DNA from: an uncultured Bacteroidales bacterium
GTDB lineage: Bacteria > Bacteroidota > Bacteroidia > Bacteroidales > Muribaculaceae
Assembly: GCA_949285735.1 (NCBI GenBank)
Contig: CASEAQ010000017.1
Coordinates: forward strand, 1-64,000
Reading direction: 5' to 3'
Length of the DNA: 64,000 nucleotides
Shown: one piece after another, positions 46,023 through 55,649 of the stretch
Numbering within the stretch: the first letter of the stretch is position 1
How the letters are laid out: the number at the start of each line of letters is the position of its first letter
Program-made: the position numbers and the translations under genes
Notes under the pieces: model-generated
Database searches by the model: none
Told to the model about the DNA's origin: nothing
Seen by the model: only the letters and a program-made list of their open reading frames with translations

Positions 46023-46970
46023 ATGAAAGGACTGGTTATCAAGAATACGGGTAGCTGCTACGTGGTGAGAACCGAGAGCGGCATTGATGTGAATTGCAAG
46101 ATCAAGGGCAATTTTCGTCTGCGTGGAATACGCACTACCAATCCTGTGGCGGTGGGCGACGTGGTGGAGATTTCCTCTGCGGCTGCTGCCGACGATGTGT
46201 CGTATATAACTGCTATCGACGAGCGCCGCAACTATATTATACGCCGGGCGAGCAACTTGTCGAAGGAGTCGCATATAATTGCAGCCAACATAGATTATGC
46301 ATTCCTTATTGTGACTATCCGGGAGCCGGAGACGAGCACTACTTTTATCGACCGTTTCCTTGCCACTGCCGAGGCTTATGGCGTGAAGGCGGTTATCGTG
46401 GTCAACAAGATGGACTTGCTCGACGATGAGGAACGTGAGTATGCCGATGCGCTGGCTTATCTTTACAGGTCGATAGGCTATGAGGTGATAATGATGTCGG
46501 CGGCTGGTGGCGATGCCGACGACGGTGTCTCGAAGATTCTTGAATTGGCATCGGGGCATGTTTCGTTGTTTTCGGGTAATTCGGGTGTGGGTAAGTCAAC
46601 TATTATTAATTTGCTTTTGCCGGGTGTCAATCTCAAGGTTGGCAGCATAAGTGCTTCGCACCACACGGGTATGCACACGACAACGTTTTCTGAAATGTTT
46701 CAGCTCCCAGGCGGTGGGTACATTATAGACACGCCGGGGATAAAGGGGTTTGGAACTATCGATTTTGACAAGGGGCAAGTGGCTCACTATTTCCCCGAAA
46801 TATTCAGGGTTTCGGCTGATTGCAGGTATTATAATTGCACGCACACTCACGAGCCGGGTTGTGCCGTGAGGGAGGCTGTAGAACAGAGCCTTATCAGCGA
46901 ATCGCGCTATACAAGCTACTTGAGCATTCTTGAGGATTCGAGCGATTCGAAGTATCGGAAAGGGTATTGA
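46023..46970 (+). CDS. rsgA: ribosome small-subunit-dependent GTPase A
   Basis: The 315-residue circularly permuted GTPase checks late 30S maturation. Order: OB-fold (1-75), then G4 NKMD (128-131), G1 GNSGVGKS (185-192), G3 DTPG, and a C-terminal zinc domain with [14 protein letters not shown]. Start at ATG 46023 gives the conserved [12 protein letters not shown]-terminus; an earlier in-frame ATG at 45975 precedes the promoter and is excluded. The mRNA appears to have almost no 5' untranslated region. Confidence 0.95.
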   Translation: MKGLVIKNTGSCYVVRTESGIDVNCKIKGNFRLRGIRTTNPVAVGDVVEISSAAAADDVSYITAIDERRNYIIRRASNLSKESHIIAANIDYAFLIVTIREPETSTTFIDRFLATAEAYGVKAVIVVNKMDLLDDEEREYADALAYLYRSIGYEVIMMSAAGGDADDGVSKILELASGHVSLFSGNSGVGKSTIINLLLPGVNLKVGSISASHHTGMHTTTFSEMFQLPGGGYIIDTPGIKGFGTIDFDKGQVAHYFPEIFRVSADCRYYNCTHTHEPGCAVREAVEQSLISESRYTSYLSILEDSSDSKYRKGY

Positions 46971-47310
46971 TAGTTAGCAGTTTATTCAATTAGGAATGTG
47001 GAATTAGGAATTACATTCCAGTTTGTGCCGTAGAGATGCGATTCATCGCGTCTGCGACAGCCACATATACACTTGTTGTTCCCTCGTAGAATAACTTCGT
47101 AGGGAGGGTGGAACGTGCCGCTTTGGTCGTGTTTAAACATTCTTTTTGGGGGTGGTTGGGGTAGGTACAAAAAAAAAATTAATTGTCATCACGACAACTA
47201 ATCTTCAACTTAAAATCTAATACCATGAAAAAACCGATACAAAAGTATGTCTTAAATTCATGTTGTGCAACATATATGCGAAAAAAGTTGTCGGTTTTTG
47301 CTTTAATTAA
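46971..47310. other. intergenic repeats after rsgA
   Basis: No gene seen. It holds two half-copies of the TTAGGAAT-type terminal repeat found near 28.6 kb (46989-47013), a small hairpin (AGATGCGAT with ATCGCGTCT, about 47034-47053), and AACGTGCCGCTTTGG (near 47115), which recurs near 60.78 kb. Confidence 0.5.
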
Positions 47311-47339
47311 CAATAAAGCCCCATTGCGGGGCTCTATTG
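47311..47339. terminator. terminator hairpin
   Basis: Stem CAATAAAGCCCC (47311-47322) with GGGGCTCTATTG (47328-47339), loop ATTGC, one mismatch. It lies 17 bp beyond the stop of the leftward DUF4836 gene and should end that transcript. T tracts are short. Confidence 0.65.
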
Positions 47340-47356
47340 TTAATTTTGTTTGCTGT

Positions 47357-48850
47357 TTATCGCATTTGAGCATTTGCCAAGATGGTGAGGAACGTTTCGA
47401 TAATGTTGTTGCCCTCGGGTTGGTCAATCACTATTTTCATCGAGGCGTCGGTTACGTTGCCGTTGGCTTTGAGGTAGCCGCTAAAGTTCAGGTTGGGGGC
47501 TACGCTTGTGAGCATTGCATTGGCACGCGAGCCTTGGAGGGCGTTGGCATATAATGCGCTTGGCGATTCCTCGAATATGCCACGGGCGAGTTTGTCGTCA
47601 TAGAGGCTGTTGGTCACTTTCTGTGCAACCGTGCGGAAGTGGAGGAATCCGTCCTTGCTGCCAAAGGCAATTGCCATGTCGCTTGAGATGTTCACCACAT
47701 ATTCGTCGCCCACCTTTGTGCAGGCAATGATTCCGAAGCCGTTGATGGTCGATTGCAACTTGTTGCAAATTTCATCGGCTTTCTCATTCTTTATTGCGCC
47801 ATACACTTGCGGCATCGAAGAGCGGTTGATGATGTAATCGACGTAGTTCCAGCCAAAAGTGACGGGGCCGTCGATGGCTTCGAGGTATTGCTTGATTTCG
47901 TCTTGGGTGACAAACGGGTTGTTGCTTATCTGCGCCAATGCTTGGTTGACGGCATCGATTTTCACGAGTTCCTTGCCCTTTACCGAGCCCGACACGGCAA
48001 ATTGTATGTCGGCTGGAATGAATTTCAACCCCTCTGCCGACGGCTTGCCGATGACGGCTTGGTAGCTCTTGATGTTTTCGGTGTCGTTGGCAAAAACTTC
48101 CAGAGCCATTTCCAAATCTTTCTTGTTGAAATTGAGAGTAGCACCCACGCTACGATAGTCGTTGAGTATAGAGCCCATGCCGCTTGCCATCAGCATGCTG
48201 AGTTCTCTTGGGTTGCCCGACATCTGGAGCAATTTGCGGTAGTCGCCAAAGAATGTCACATCGGCTTTGCGGTCGAGCATCTCCATTGCGTCGGCATTGT
48301 TTGTAATTGGGTTAGTGCTGCCGGTGGTGATAAGATTCTTTATGAGATTTTCGGCGACGGCTGTTTCAAGCGTAGCCGACGGTTGGGCTATCACGATGTA
48401 GTTGCCCGAAACGAAGTACCATTCATTGCCAGCCTCCAATTTATATAGTTCGCCATCGGCTGTCATGTCGGTCTTGCAGGCTTTTTCTATGAATGCTTTT
48501 GCTGCATTGGCATCGGTGATTGGGATAATGGCGAGAGCCTCGAAGTCGGTTGAGTTGAAGGCGTATGTCTTCTTGGTGAAGTCGATACCTGCTTTGGCGA
48601 CCTCGCTCATCATTTCCTTTTCGGCAGAGTTGAAGGCATTTTTTAAAAGAGAATTGTAGGAGTCGGGGAAAACCACCTCGCCGTTTTCCACTTTGATGTT
48701 TGCCTTCTTGATGATTGACCCGGCATCAATTGCCGCTACGAAATTGGCATCGCTGGGAATCATTGTCAAAGGATTGCTGCTGGATTCGTCTTTACATGAA
48801 ACGAATACCATTGTCACTGCGAGAAGCAACAAAAAAGCTAACTTTTTCAT
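47357..48850 (-). CDS. DUF4836 lipoprotein
   Basis: The 497-residue protein has a lipoprotein signal with Cys19 (TMVFVSCKDE), followed by the DUF4836 body (LTMIPSDANFVAAIDAGSII, EALAIIPITDANAAKAFIEK). The family is widespread in Bacteroidales, probably faces the cell surface or periplasm, and has no assigned function. It stands alone in the leftward direction and is followed by its own terminator. No TAnnTTTG was found in the short upstream stretch. Confidence 0.87.
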   Translation of the reverse strand: MKKLAFLLLLAVTMVFVSCKDESSSNPLTMIPSDANFVAAIDAGSIIKKANIKVENGEVVFPDSYNSLLKNAFNSAEKEMMSEVAKAGIDFTKKTYAFNSTDFEALAIIPITDANAAKAFIEKACKTDMTADGELYKLEAGNEWYFVSGNYIVIAQPSATLETAVAENLIKNLITTGSTNPITNNADAMEMLDRKADVTFFGDYRKLLQMSGNPRELSMLMASGMGSILNDYRSVGATLNFNKKDLEMALEVFANDTENIKSYQAVIGKPSAEGLKFIPADIQFAVSGSVKGKELVKIDAVNQALAQISNNPFVTQDEIKQYLEAIDGPVTFGWNYVDYIINRSSMPQVYGAIKNEKADEICNKLQSTINGFGIIACTKVGDEYVVNISSDMAIAFGSKDGFLHFRTVAQKVTNSLYDDKLARGIFEESPSALYANALQGSRANAMLTSVAPNLNFSGYLKANGNVTDASMKIVIDQPEGNNIIETFLTILANAQMR

Positions 48851-49077
48851 AGTGATAATATTGATTAAAAAAATTTGATTGTATCATTGGCATAACTGTT
48901 TCGCCGACTGGTGTAACTCACGGAAAAGCAGGAACAGTTGCAGCCTTAGGGTTGAAAACAATTCATCGGACTTGCAACACGCCCGTGTGCATTGAATCGT
49001 GTGGTGGTCGCATGCCCGATGAATGTGTATTTAAATTATTAGTGTGGAACGGCGTTTGCCGTCAGCCACAGTGTGTG

Positions 49078-51120
49078 TCACTCGCTCTTTTTGGCACGTC
49101 CGCGACGCTTGCGGGCAATTTTCAGCACTTGTGCCGAGCGTGCCGGCAAGTAGAGTTTGAGCCATCCCAAGCCGTGGGGGGCATATAGCGGGTCGTCTTG
49201 CGTGAAGTGGTGTACGTTCTCGTCGATGTTGCCATAGCCTCCATAACGCTTGTCGTCGCTGTCGAACACGCCGTCGTATTCTCCCACAGGGGCAAGTATG
49301 CCATAGTCGGTGAACGACTTTGTGGGGCTGAAGTTGAAGATGAACACATAGTCGCCGCGCTTGTATGCAAGCACTTGGTCGTCGTCTTTGTCCCATAACT
49401 TCTCTACTGGCAGCGACTGGAAGTTCTTGATGCTTGCCACCAAGTGTATCATGTCGTTGTCAAAGTTGTTGAGGAACTGATACTTCAATTCCTTGCGGTC
49501 AACGAGGTCCCACTGGCGGCGGGCATACTTGTAGCTCCAGCCGTTGCCTTCGCGCGGGAAGTCGATCCACTCGGGGTGTCCAAATTCGTTGCCCATGAAG
49601 TTGAGGTAGCCGCCATTGATGGTTGTGCAGGTGACGAGCCTTATCATCTTGTGAAGCGCGATGCCGCGGTCAACGGTCATGTTGTTGTCACCCACCATCA
49701 TGTGCCAGTACATCTCGCTGTCGATAAGGCGGAAGATGATAGTCTTGTCGCCCACGAGAGCCTGGTCGTGGCTTTCGGCGTAGCTAATGGTCTTCTCGTT
49801 GTAGCGGCGGTTGGTGAGTTCCCAGAATATCGAGGTCGGGTGCCAGTCTTCGTCTTTCTTTTCCTTGATGATTTTAATCCAGAAGTCGGGTATGCCCATC
49901 GCCATGCGGTAGTCGAATCCCATGCCGCCGTCCTTGAACTTAAGGGCAAGCCCTGGCATTCCGCTCATTTCCTCGGCAATGGTGATTGCATTGGGGTTCA
50001 CCTGGTGAATGAGCAGGTTGGCAAGCGTGAGGTAGGTGATGGCGTTGGTGTCTTGCGCGCCGTTATAGTAGTCGTCGTAGGAGCTGAATCCCTGTCCGAG
50101 CCCGTGGTTGTAGTAGAGCATCGAGGTCACGCCGTCGAAGCGGAAGCCGTCGAAGTGGTATTCTTCGAGCCAGAACTTGCAGTTAGACAGCAAGAAGTGA
50201 AGCACTTCGTTCTTGCCATAGTCGAAGCAGAGTGAGTCCCAAGCCGGGTGTTCGCGGCGGCCGTCGCCATAGAAGTATAGGTCGTAGCTGCCGTCGAAGC
50301 GACCCAATCCCTCGACTTCGTTTTTCACGGCGTGGGAGTGTACGATGTCCATGATTACGGCTATCCCCATCTTGTGCGCCTCGTCGATGAGTTTCTTGAG
50401 TTCTTCGGGAGTGCCGAAGCGGCTCGAAGCTGCATAGAAGCTCGACACGTGGTAGCCGAACGAGCCATAGTAGGGGTGTTCCTGTATAGCCATTATCTGA
50501 ATTGCGTTGTAGCCGTCGGCTGCCACGCGCGGAAGTATGTTTTTGCGGAACTCTTCGTAGGTTCCCACCCTCTCGGCATTTTGCGCCATGCCTATGTGGC
50601 ACTCATATATGAGCAGCGGTGCCACGCAGGGCTTGAAATCTTTTACCTTGAAGCGGTAGGAGCGGGCTGGAGCCCACACTTGAGCCGAGAAGATGAGCGT
50701 CTGCTCGTCTTGCACCACCCGGCGGGCGTATGCTGGAATGCGTTCGCCTTCGCCGCCATCCCATTTCATCTTCAGTTTGTACAAGTCGCCGTGCTTCATC
50801 TTGTCGGGGGCGAGGGTAATTTCCCATACGCCGTTGTCGATGCGCGTCAGTGCATAGTCGTCGCTTTCAGCCCAGTCGTTGAATGTGCCTATCAGGTATA
50901 TCGCCGTGGCGTGTGGTGCCCATTCGCGGAACACCCATCCAGTCTTGGTCTTGTGCAGCCCGAAGTAGTTGTGGGCGTTGGCAAAGTCGTTGAGCGAGAT
51001 TTTGCCGCCGTCGGTTAATTCTTTTTCTTTGCGTATTACATCTTCGTGCCTGCCGTTAATAGCGTCGGCATATGGCTCAAGCCATGGATCGTTCTTAATT
51101 ATAGGAAGAACCTTTTTCAT
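49078..51120 (-). CDS. glgB: 1,4-alpha-glucan branching enzyme
   Basis: The 680-residue enzyme makes alpha-1,6 branches in glycogen. An N-terminal CBM48 (about 55-150, GWVFREWAPHATAIYLIG) precedes the GH13 barrel with catalytic Asp329 (FRFDGVTSM), Glu383 (IAEEMSGMP) and Asp452 (AESHDQ), then a C-terminal beta domain. The arrangement resembles the eukaryotic-type subgroup 8. The C-terminal tail is basic. No other glycogen gene is adjacent; a debranching-like lipoprotein lies 7 kb away. Confidence 0.95.
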   Translation of the reverse strand: MKKVLPIIKNDPWLEPYADAINGRHEDVIRKEKELTDGGKISLNDFANAHNYFGLHKTKTGWVFREWAPHATAIYLIGTFNDWAESDDYALTRIDNGVWEITLAPDKMKHGDLYKLKMKWDGGEGERIPAYARRVVQDEQTLIFSAQVWAPARSYRFKVKDFKPCVAPLLIYECHIGMAQNAERVGTYEEFRKNILPRVAADGYNAIQIMAIQEHPYYGSFGYHVSSFYAASSRFGTPEELKKLIDEAHKMGIAVIMDIVHSHAVKNEVEGLGRFDGSYDLYFYGDGRREHPAWDSLCFDYGKNEVLHFLLSNCKFWLEEYHFDGFRFDGVTSMLYYNHGLGQGFSSYDDYYNGAQDTNAITYLTLANLLIHQVNPNAITIAEEMSGMPGLALKFKDGGMGFDYRMAMGIPDFWIKIIKEKKDEDWHPTSIFWELTNRRYNEKTISYAESHDQALVGDKTIIFRLIDSEMYWHMMVGDNNMTVDRGIALHKMIRLVTCTTINGGYLNFMGNEFGHPEWIDFPREGNGWSYKYARRQWDLVDRKELKYQFLNNFDNDMIHLVASIKNFQSLPVEKLWDKDDDQVLAYKRGDYVFIFNFSPTKSFTDYGILAPVGEYDGVFDSDDKRYGGYGNIDENVHHFTQDDPLYAPHGLGWLKLYLPARSAQVLKIARKRRGRAKKSE

Positions 51121-51156
51121 GCTGTTATTGTTTTTGATGTTACAGTATTAGTAAAA

Positions 51157-51187
51157 CAAAAGTAGAAATAATTTTCAATAAATCAAT
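51157..51187 (-). promoter_or_regulatory. promoter of glgB
   Basis: Minus strand: -7 box TACTTTTG (51157-51164) with a TTG-type -33 (ATTG, 51184-51187) 19 bp behind it. Predicted start near 51151, 30 bp before the ATG. Confidence 0.55.
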
Positions 51188-51424
51188 ACAAAACGCACGA
51201 AATAATGATTTTAACACAAGGCTGCAAACTCGCAGCAGGGTTTGCCGTTGCAGCTTCGGCAGTGGCATCGGGCATAATAGTTTGTGGTATTCGGCAACGA
51301 TAAGGCGGACATCTCAAAACTATATGCTACTTCTATGATGTTCCGTATTGGAATGATGTTTTTCAATCGTCAATCATTGGTTTGTCGTCTTTATTGCGGA
51401 AAGAGTTGTGTATATGAGATGGTA

Positions 51425-51504
51425 TTATAAGTGAAATAACTTATAATTGGCTTTTATAAGTGAAATAGCTTATAATTAGATTTTATAAGCTAAAAGGCTT
51501 ATAA
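51425..51504. promoter_or_regulatory. three dyad operators at 29-bp spacing
   Basis: Three 22-bp dyads of the form TTATAAG-n8-CTTATAA lie at 51425-51446, 51454-51475 and 51483-51504, with centres exactly 29 bp apart. The third has AGC/GCT where the first has AGT/ACT, so both arms changed together. They end 4 bp before the -33 region of the SatD-like gene. The rest of the 449-bp gap (51188-51424) shows no gene. Confidence 0.7.
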
Positions 51505-51507
51505 AAT

Positions 51508-51539
51508 CTTGGCAGAATGAAATATTATTCATATATTTG
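51508..51539 (+). promoter_or_regulatory. promoter of the SatD-DUF3307 pair
   Basis: CTTG (51508-51511), 20 bp, TATATTTG (51532-51539). The predicted start is about 25 bp before the ATG at 51570. Confidence 0.65.
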
Positions 51540-51569
51540 TATTCAATGAAAATAAAATGAAATAAATCT

Positions 51570-52229
51570 ATGTATGCAGCCATTTCTGCCGATATAGTTT
51601 CTTCTACGTCTTTGTGTGTCGAAGAAACCATTGCCTTGAAACAGAGAATAGAGGGGTTGTTTTCAATCCTTGAGGAGAAATATGCAGGTTTTTGGGGCAG
51701 GCTGATAAAGGGGGATTATATAGAGTGTCTGTTGCCATCGGTCAAGGACGCTTTCAGGGTTGCTTTGATTATAAAGAGTAGCATTAAATCGTTTCCAGTA
51801 GCTGAATCGAAAGGGAAAAAACTATTCCAAACATATGGAGTTCGCATGGCTATGGGAATCGGCGATATGCGCATTGTTGATAAAGAGCAAGGGATTATGG
51901 ACGGAGATGCCATTTATTTGTCGGGGCGTGCATTAAGTGGTATGGGTACTTCAAATAAAAATGGCACATTTCTGATAGAAGCGGTAGATAAACAACTTAC
52001 CCCAGCCTTGCGAGCTGTAGGGGTGTTAACTGATGCGTTGCTAAATGATGCTACAAAACGACAGAGTGAAGTCGTTTATTACAAACTTCTGTCCAAAGGT
52101 GAACAAGAAATAGCGGATATATTAGGCATAAGGCAGTCTGGAGTAAACCAACACTCGACTTCAGCCAAATGGTATTGTATAGAGGAAGCATTGAATTATT
52201 TTGAACAGCTAAAATTTGAAGGCGCATGA
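51570..52229 (+). CDS. SatD-family protein with C-terminal HTH
   Basis: The 219-residue protein matches the SatD family: AAISADIVSSTSL at the start, a nucleotide-cyclase-like alpha/beta body (about 1-150, GRLIKGDYIECLLPS, VRMAMGIGDM), and a C-terminal helix-turn-helix-like region (EIADILGIRQSGVNQHS, about 176-192). The SatD name comes from a streptococcal acid-tolerance locus; its biochemical role is unknown. The HTH makes it a candidate reader of the three upstream dyads. It overlaps the DUF3307 gene by 4 bp, a recurring pair. Confidence 0.85.
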   Translation: MYAAISADIVSSTSLCVEETIALKQRIEGLFSILEEKYAGFWGRLIKGDYIECLLPSVKDAFRVALIIKSSIKSFPVAESKGKKLFQTYGVRMAMGIGDMRIVDKEQGIMDGDAIYLSGRALSGMGTSNKNGTFLIEAVDKQLTPALRAVGVLTDALLNDATKRQSEVVYYKLLSKGEQEIADILGIRQSGVNQHSTSAKWYCIEEALNYFEQLKFEGA

Positions 52230-52927
52230 ATAACTGGTTGTTATTTAGTTTGTTGGTAGCCCATGTTATTGGAGACTTTTATTTGCAAAGCGACAAGTTC
52301 TGCAAGGAAAAAGAGGAGTTGAAAATAAGGAGTCCATTTCTGTATGTCCATTCCGTGGTAATAGGTTTGGTTTCTTGGTTATTTGTTCCGATTGCCGATT
52401 TTTGGTTTTTTGTTTTGTTGATAGCTGCGACACATTTGTTGATTGACGCGATGAAATCATATATGCGTAGAGGTTTATGGTCTTTTCTGATAGACCAAAT
52501 TGCGCATATTGCGGTTTTATGTTTTGTTGCGCATAAATATGTATTGCAATGCGACTTGCCGCTTCAAGGGATTGGCTTAGTGGGTGATATGTCTATTCCT
52601 GTATTCGTGTTTGGTATAATGTGCTGCCTGAAGCCAACAAATATTCTTATTAAACTGATATTGGAACGGTATAAGATAGGGGAGGCGGAATCTTGTGAAA
52701 GCATGAAAAATGCAGGTGCCCTTATTGGAAATTTGGAGCGAATCTTGACATTTGTGTTTGTTTTGATAGGGCAATACGAGGCAGTGGGATTCATTATAGC
52801 AGCAAAATCATTGCTACGGTTTAGAGATAACGATACAGCTAAGACCGAATATGTTTTGGCAGGAACATTATTGAGTTTTGGTATCGCCGTTCTTTGTGGT
52901 TTGGCAGCGAAATATGTTTCGTTTTAG
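52226..52927 (+). CDS. DUF3307 membrane protein
   Basis: The 233-residue protein has about 6 predicted transmembrane helices and the family motifs HVIGDFYLQSDKFCKEKE and AATHLLIDAMKSY near the first and third helices, with charged residues inside the membrane region that may bind metal. The function of DUF3307 is not established. Its start overlaps the stop of the SatD-like gene, so the two are almost certainly made together. Confidence 0.85.
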   Translation: MNNWLLFSLLVAHVIGDFYLQSDKFCKEKEELKIRSPFLYVHSVVIGLVSWLFVPIADFWFFVLLIAATHLLIDAMKSYMRRGLWSFLIDQIAHIAVLCFVAHKYVLQCDLPLQGIGLVGDMSIPVFVFGIMCCLKPTNILIKLILERYKIGEAESCESMKNAGALIGNLERILTFVFVLIGQYEAVGFIIAAKSLLRFRDNDTAKTEYVLAGTLLSFGIAVLCGLAAKYVSF

Positions 52928-53025
52928 CTTTATTTTATCCTTATAGCTTCGGGAAAAAAACAGTAATTCGGGTAGGCGGGGGCTTGTGTCGTTGGTGTAT
53001 TTTTGCACACGTAAACAGGATTGCT

Positions 53026-54120
53026 ATGGAATATCGTAAATTGCCGCATGGTGACCAGCAGATTAGTGTCATCGGGCTTGGTGCAAGTTCGATAGGTGCT
53101 GCCGGCGACCGTGCAATAGAGGAGATTGTGTCTGCCGCCATCGATGCAGGAGTGAACTACTTTGACCTTGCTGCCGGCGATGCCGCTCCGTTTGCGCCCT
53201 ATGGCAGGGTGTTCCGAGGGTGTCGCGACAAGGTGTATGTGCAAGTGCACTTTGGCGCGAATTACGAAACGGGCGAGTATGGCTGGACAACCGACTTCGA
53301 CACCGTGAAGCGGTCGATTGACTGGCAACTAAGCCAGTTGCAGACGCATTATATCGACTTTGGTTTCATTCACTGCATCGACAGCCCAGCCGACTTGACG
53401 AAATATGTCGATGGCGGCATACTCGACTACTTGAAGCAGATGAAGGCAACGGGCACGGTGCGCCACATAGGGCTTTCGTCGCATACGCCGTCGGTCGTGA
53501 ACCATATTCTCGACTGGGGCATTGTGGATATGCTCATGTTCAGCATCAACCCGGGATATGACTACAGCCAAGGCGAGTTTGCCTTTGGCAGTGCCGGTGA
53601 GCGCATGGCTTTGTACCGCCGTTGCGAGGCTGAGGGCGTGGGCATATCGGTGATGAAGCCGTTCAGCGCCGGGCAGTTGCTCGATGCCAAGGTGTCGCCT
53701 TTCGGCAAGGCTCTCACGCGGTATCAGTGTATGCAATATGCCCTCGACAAGCCTGGGGTGCTGACGGTGTTGCCCGGGGTGCGCAACATCGACGACTTGC
53801 GCGACATATTGGGCTTCTGCGAGGCATCTGCCGAGGAGCGCGACTATTCGGAGATAAGCACGTTTGCTCCGCGCGAGGTTGAGGGCGTGTGCGTATATTG
53901 CAACCATTGCCAGCCGTGCCCCAAGCATATCGATGTGGGGCTTGTCAACAAGTATTACGACCTTGCCCGAGTGGGCGACACGCTTGCTGCCGACCATTAT
54001 GCCAAGCTCGCCGTGAAAGCCTCCGACTGCGTGGCTTGCGGTCATTGCAACCGTCGCTGCCCGTTCCACGTTGACCAAGTGGCGCGGATGTCGCAGATTG
54101 CAGCCTACTTCGGAAGCTGA
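53026..54120 (+). CDS. aldo/keto reductase with C-terminal iron-sulfur domain
   Basis: From ATG 53026 the protein has 364 residues: an AKR barrel (1-280) joined to a ferredoxin-like domain with CVYCNHCQPCPKHID and CVACGHCNRRCPF, giving two 4Fe-4S clusters. The barrel's IGLGASSIG and FGFIHCID segments fit the YdhF/iron-sulfur AKR group, and the usual catalytic Tyr is not obvious (the YFDLAAGDAAPFAPYG segment lacks the DTAxxY pattern), so normal AKR chemistry is doubtful. A TATTTTTG box (52998-53005) lies 20 bp before the start. Confidence 0.88.
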   Translation: MEYRKLPHGDQQISVIGLGASSIGAAGDRAIEEIVSAAIDAGVNYFDLAAGDAAPFAPYGRVFRGCRDKVYVQVHFGANYETGEYGWTTDFDTVKRSIDWQLSQLQTHYIDFGFIHCIDSPADLTKYVDGGILDYLKQMKATGTVRHIGLSSHTPSVVNHILDWGIVDMLMFSINPGYDYSQGEFAFGSAGERMALYRRCEAEGVGISVMKPFSAGQLLDAKVSPFGKALTRYQCMQYALDKPGVLTVLPGVRNIDDLRDILGFCEASAEERDYSEISTFAPREVEGVCVYCNHCQPCPKHIDVGLVNKYYDLARVGDTLAADHYAKLAVKASDCVACGHCNRRCPFHVDQVARMSQIAAYFGS

Positions 54121-54352
54121 TTGCTTTACCGCCCTGATTTTTTTCTTGCATAGCCCACCGTTTTACATTAACTTTACAGCGAATAATATATAGAGAATTG
54201 AAGTTGTTCAACCCCACAGAATGAAATGGCAAGTGTGCATATAGCTGCACTTAAGGGATAGTATTTTAGTGAAAGCTATTCAGCAGGCAGACAGACTTAT
54301 AGCAGGTTTGTTATTCCTCGTATTTTGCCATTATTTCATAACAAGTTGAACA

Positions 54353-55642
54353 ATGAACTATACATACAAAGACATTTGGCTCATCAATTTTCCCGTGATG
54401 ATGAGCATACTTATCGAGCAACTTATCAATATCACCGATGCCATTTTCTTGGGGCATGTGGGAGAAGTGGAATTGGGTGCGTCAGCCATTGCCGGGATTT
54501 GGTACTTGGCCATCTATATGCTCGGATTCGGTTTCAGTTTGGGCTTGCAGGTCGTTGTCGCACGGCGTAACGGTGAGCAACGCTATTCCGAAACAGGAAA
54601 AACTTTCTTTCAAGGATTGTTTTTCCTGTCGTGGCTTGCAGTCTTTTTATGCCTGCTATCCAAGTTGTTTTCTCCGATTATTTTAAGTCGGCTCATAGCG
54701 TCTGCCGAAGTATATCGTGCCGTGATTGATTACTTGGACGGACGAATTTGGGGATTGCTCTTCTCCTTTCCATTTCTTGCATTGCGCTCGTTCTTGGTCG
54801 GCGTTACCCGTACAAAAGCCTTGAACATGGCGGCTCTGACAGCCGTGGTGGTAAACATTCCATGCAACTGGTTGCTCATATTCCATTGTGGCATGGGGAT
54901 TGCAGGCGCAGCCATAGCATCGTCTTTTGCCGAAGCATGTTCGTTGGCAGTGCTGGCAATTCATGTCTTACGGAAAATGGATAAACGGCTTTATGGCTTA
55001 TATTGGGGTTTCGACAAAGCAGTGTTGCGCCACGTTTGCCAAGTGTCGGTCTGGAGCATGTTCCATTCGTTTATCGGTGTGGCATCGTGGCTTGCCTTCT
55101 TCGTGGCTATCGAGCATTTGGGAGAGATGGAATTGGCTGCCACCAATGTTATACGCAGCATCTCGACGCTCTTTTTTGTTATCGTCAATTCGCTTGCGGC
55201 TACTACTGGTTCGCTGGTAAGCAATGTATTGGGAGCCGGGCAAAAGGAGCAGGTAATCCCGTTGTGCAACAGGGTTGTCAGTTTGGGATATGCCATTGGT
55301 TTCCCGCTGGTCGTTCTTGCCTTGATTTTCTATCGGCAGATTATGGGCATCTATACCGAAAGCACTGTCCTTGTGCAGATAGCCCATATGCCATTCATAG
55401 TCATGCTGTTGAACTATGTCTTTGCCCTGTCCGGCTATGTGTATATGAATGCCGTGACAGGTACGGGGGCAACGCGCATGACATTTATCTTCCAGTTGAT
55501 AACCATCGTGGCTTATCAGATTTATTTGTGGAGCATAAGCGTTTTCAGCACGTCATTGTCGGTTTATTGGACGGCAGAATATCTGTATGTGATATTGCTC
55601 GGCATGATATCGGTCGGTTATCTCAAATATAAACACTATTAA
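54353..55642 (+). CDS. MATE-family multidrug exporter
   Basis: The 429-residue protein has 12 predicted transmembrane helices in two halves. Family features include LINFPVMMSILIEQLINITDAIFLGHVGEVELGA split over helix 1-2 and the matching ATTGSLVSNVLGAGQ in the second half. MATE proteins export cationic drugs or metabolites using Na+ or H+. The next gene, an acetyltransferase of the CatB/Vat type, starts 7 bp later, so export and modification may act on the same compound class. Confidence 0.92.
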   Translation: MNYTYKDIWLINFPVMMSILIEQLINITDAIFLGHVGEVELGASAIAGIWYLAIYMLGFGFSLGLQVVVARRNGEQRYSETGKTFFQGLFFLSWLAVFLCLLSKLFSPIILSRLIASAEVYRAVIDYLDGRIWGLLFSFPFLALRSFLVGVTRTKALNMAALTAVVVNIPCNWLLIFHCGMGIAGAAIASSFAEACSLAVLAIHVLRKMDKRLYGLYWGFDKAVLRHVCQVSVWSMFHSFIGVASWLAFFVAIEHLGEMELAATNVIRSISTLFFVIVNSLAATTGSLVSNVLGAGQKEQVIPLCNRVVSLGYAIGFPLVVLALIFYRQIMGIYTESTVLVQIAHMPFIVMLLNYVFALSGYVYMNAVTGTGATRMTFIFQLITIVAYQIYLWSISVFSTSLSVYWTAEYLYVILLGMISVGYLKYKHY

Positions 55643-55649
55643 ACACTGA

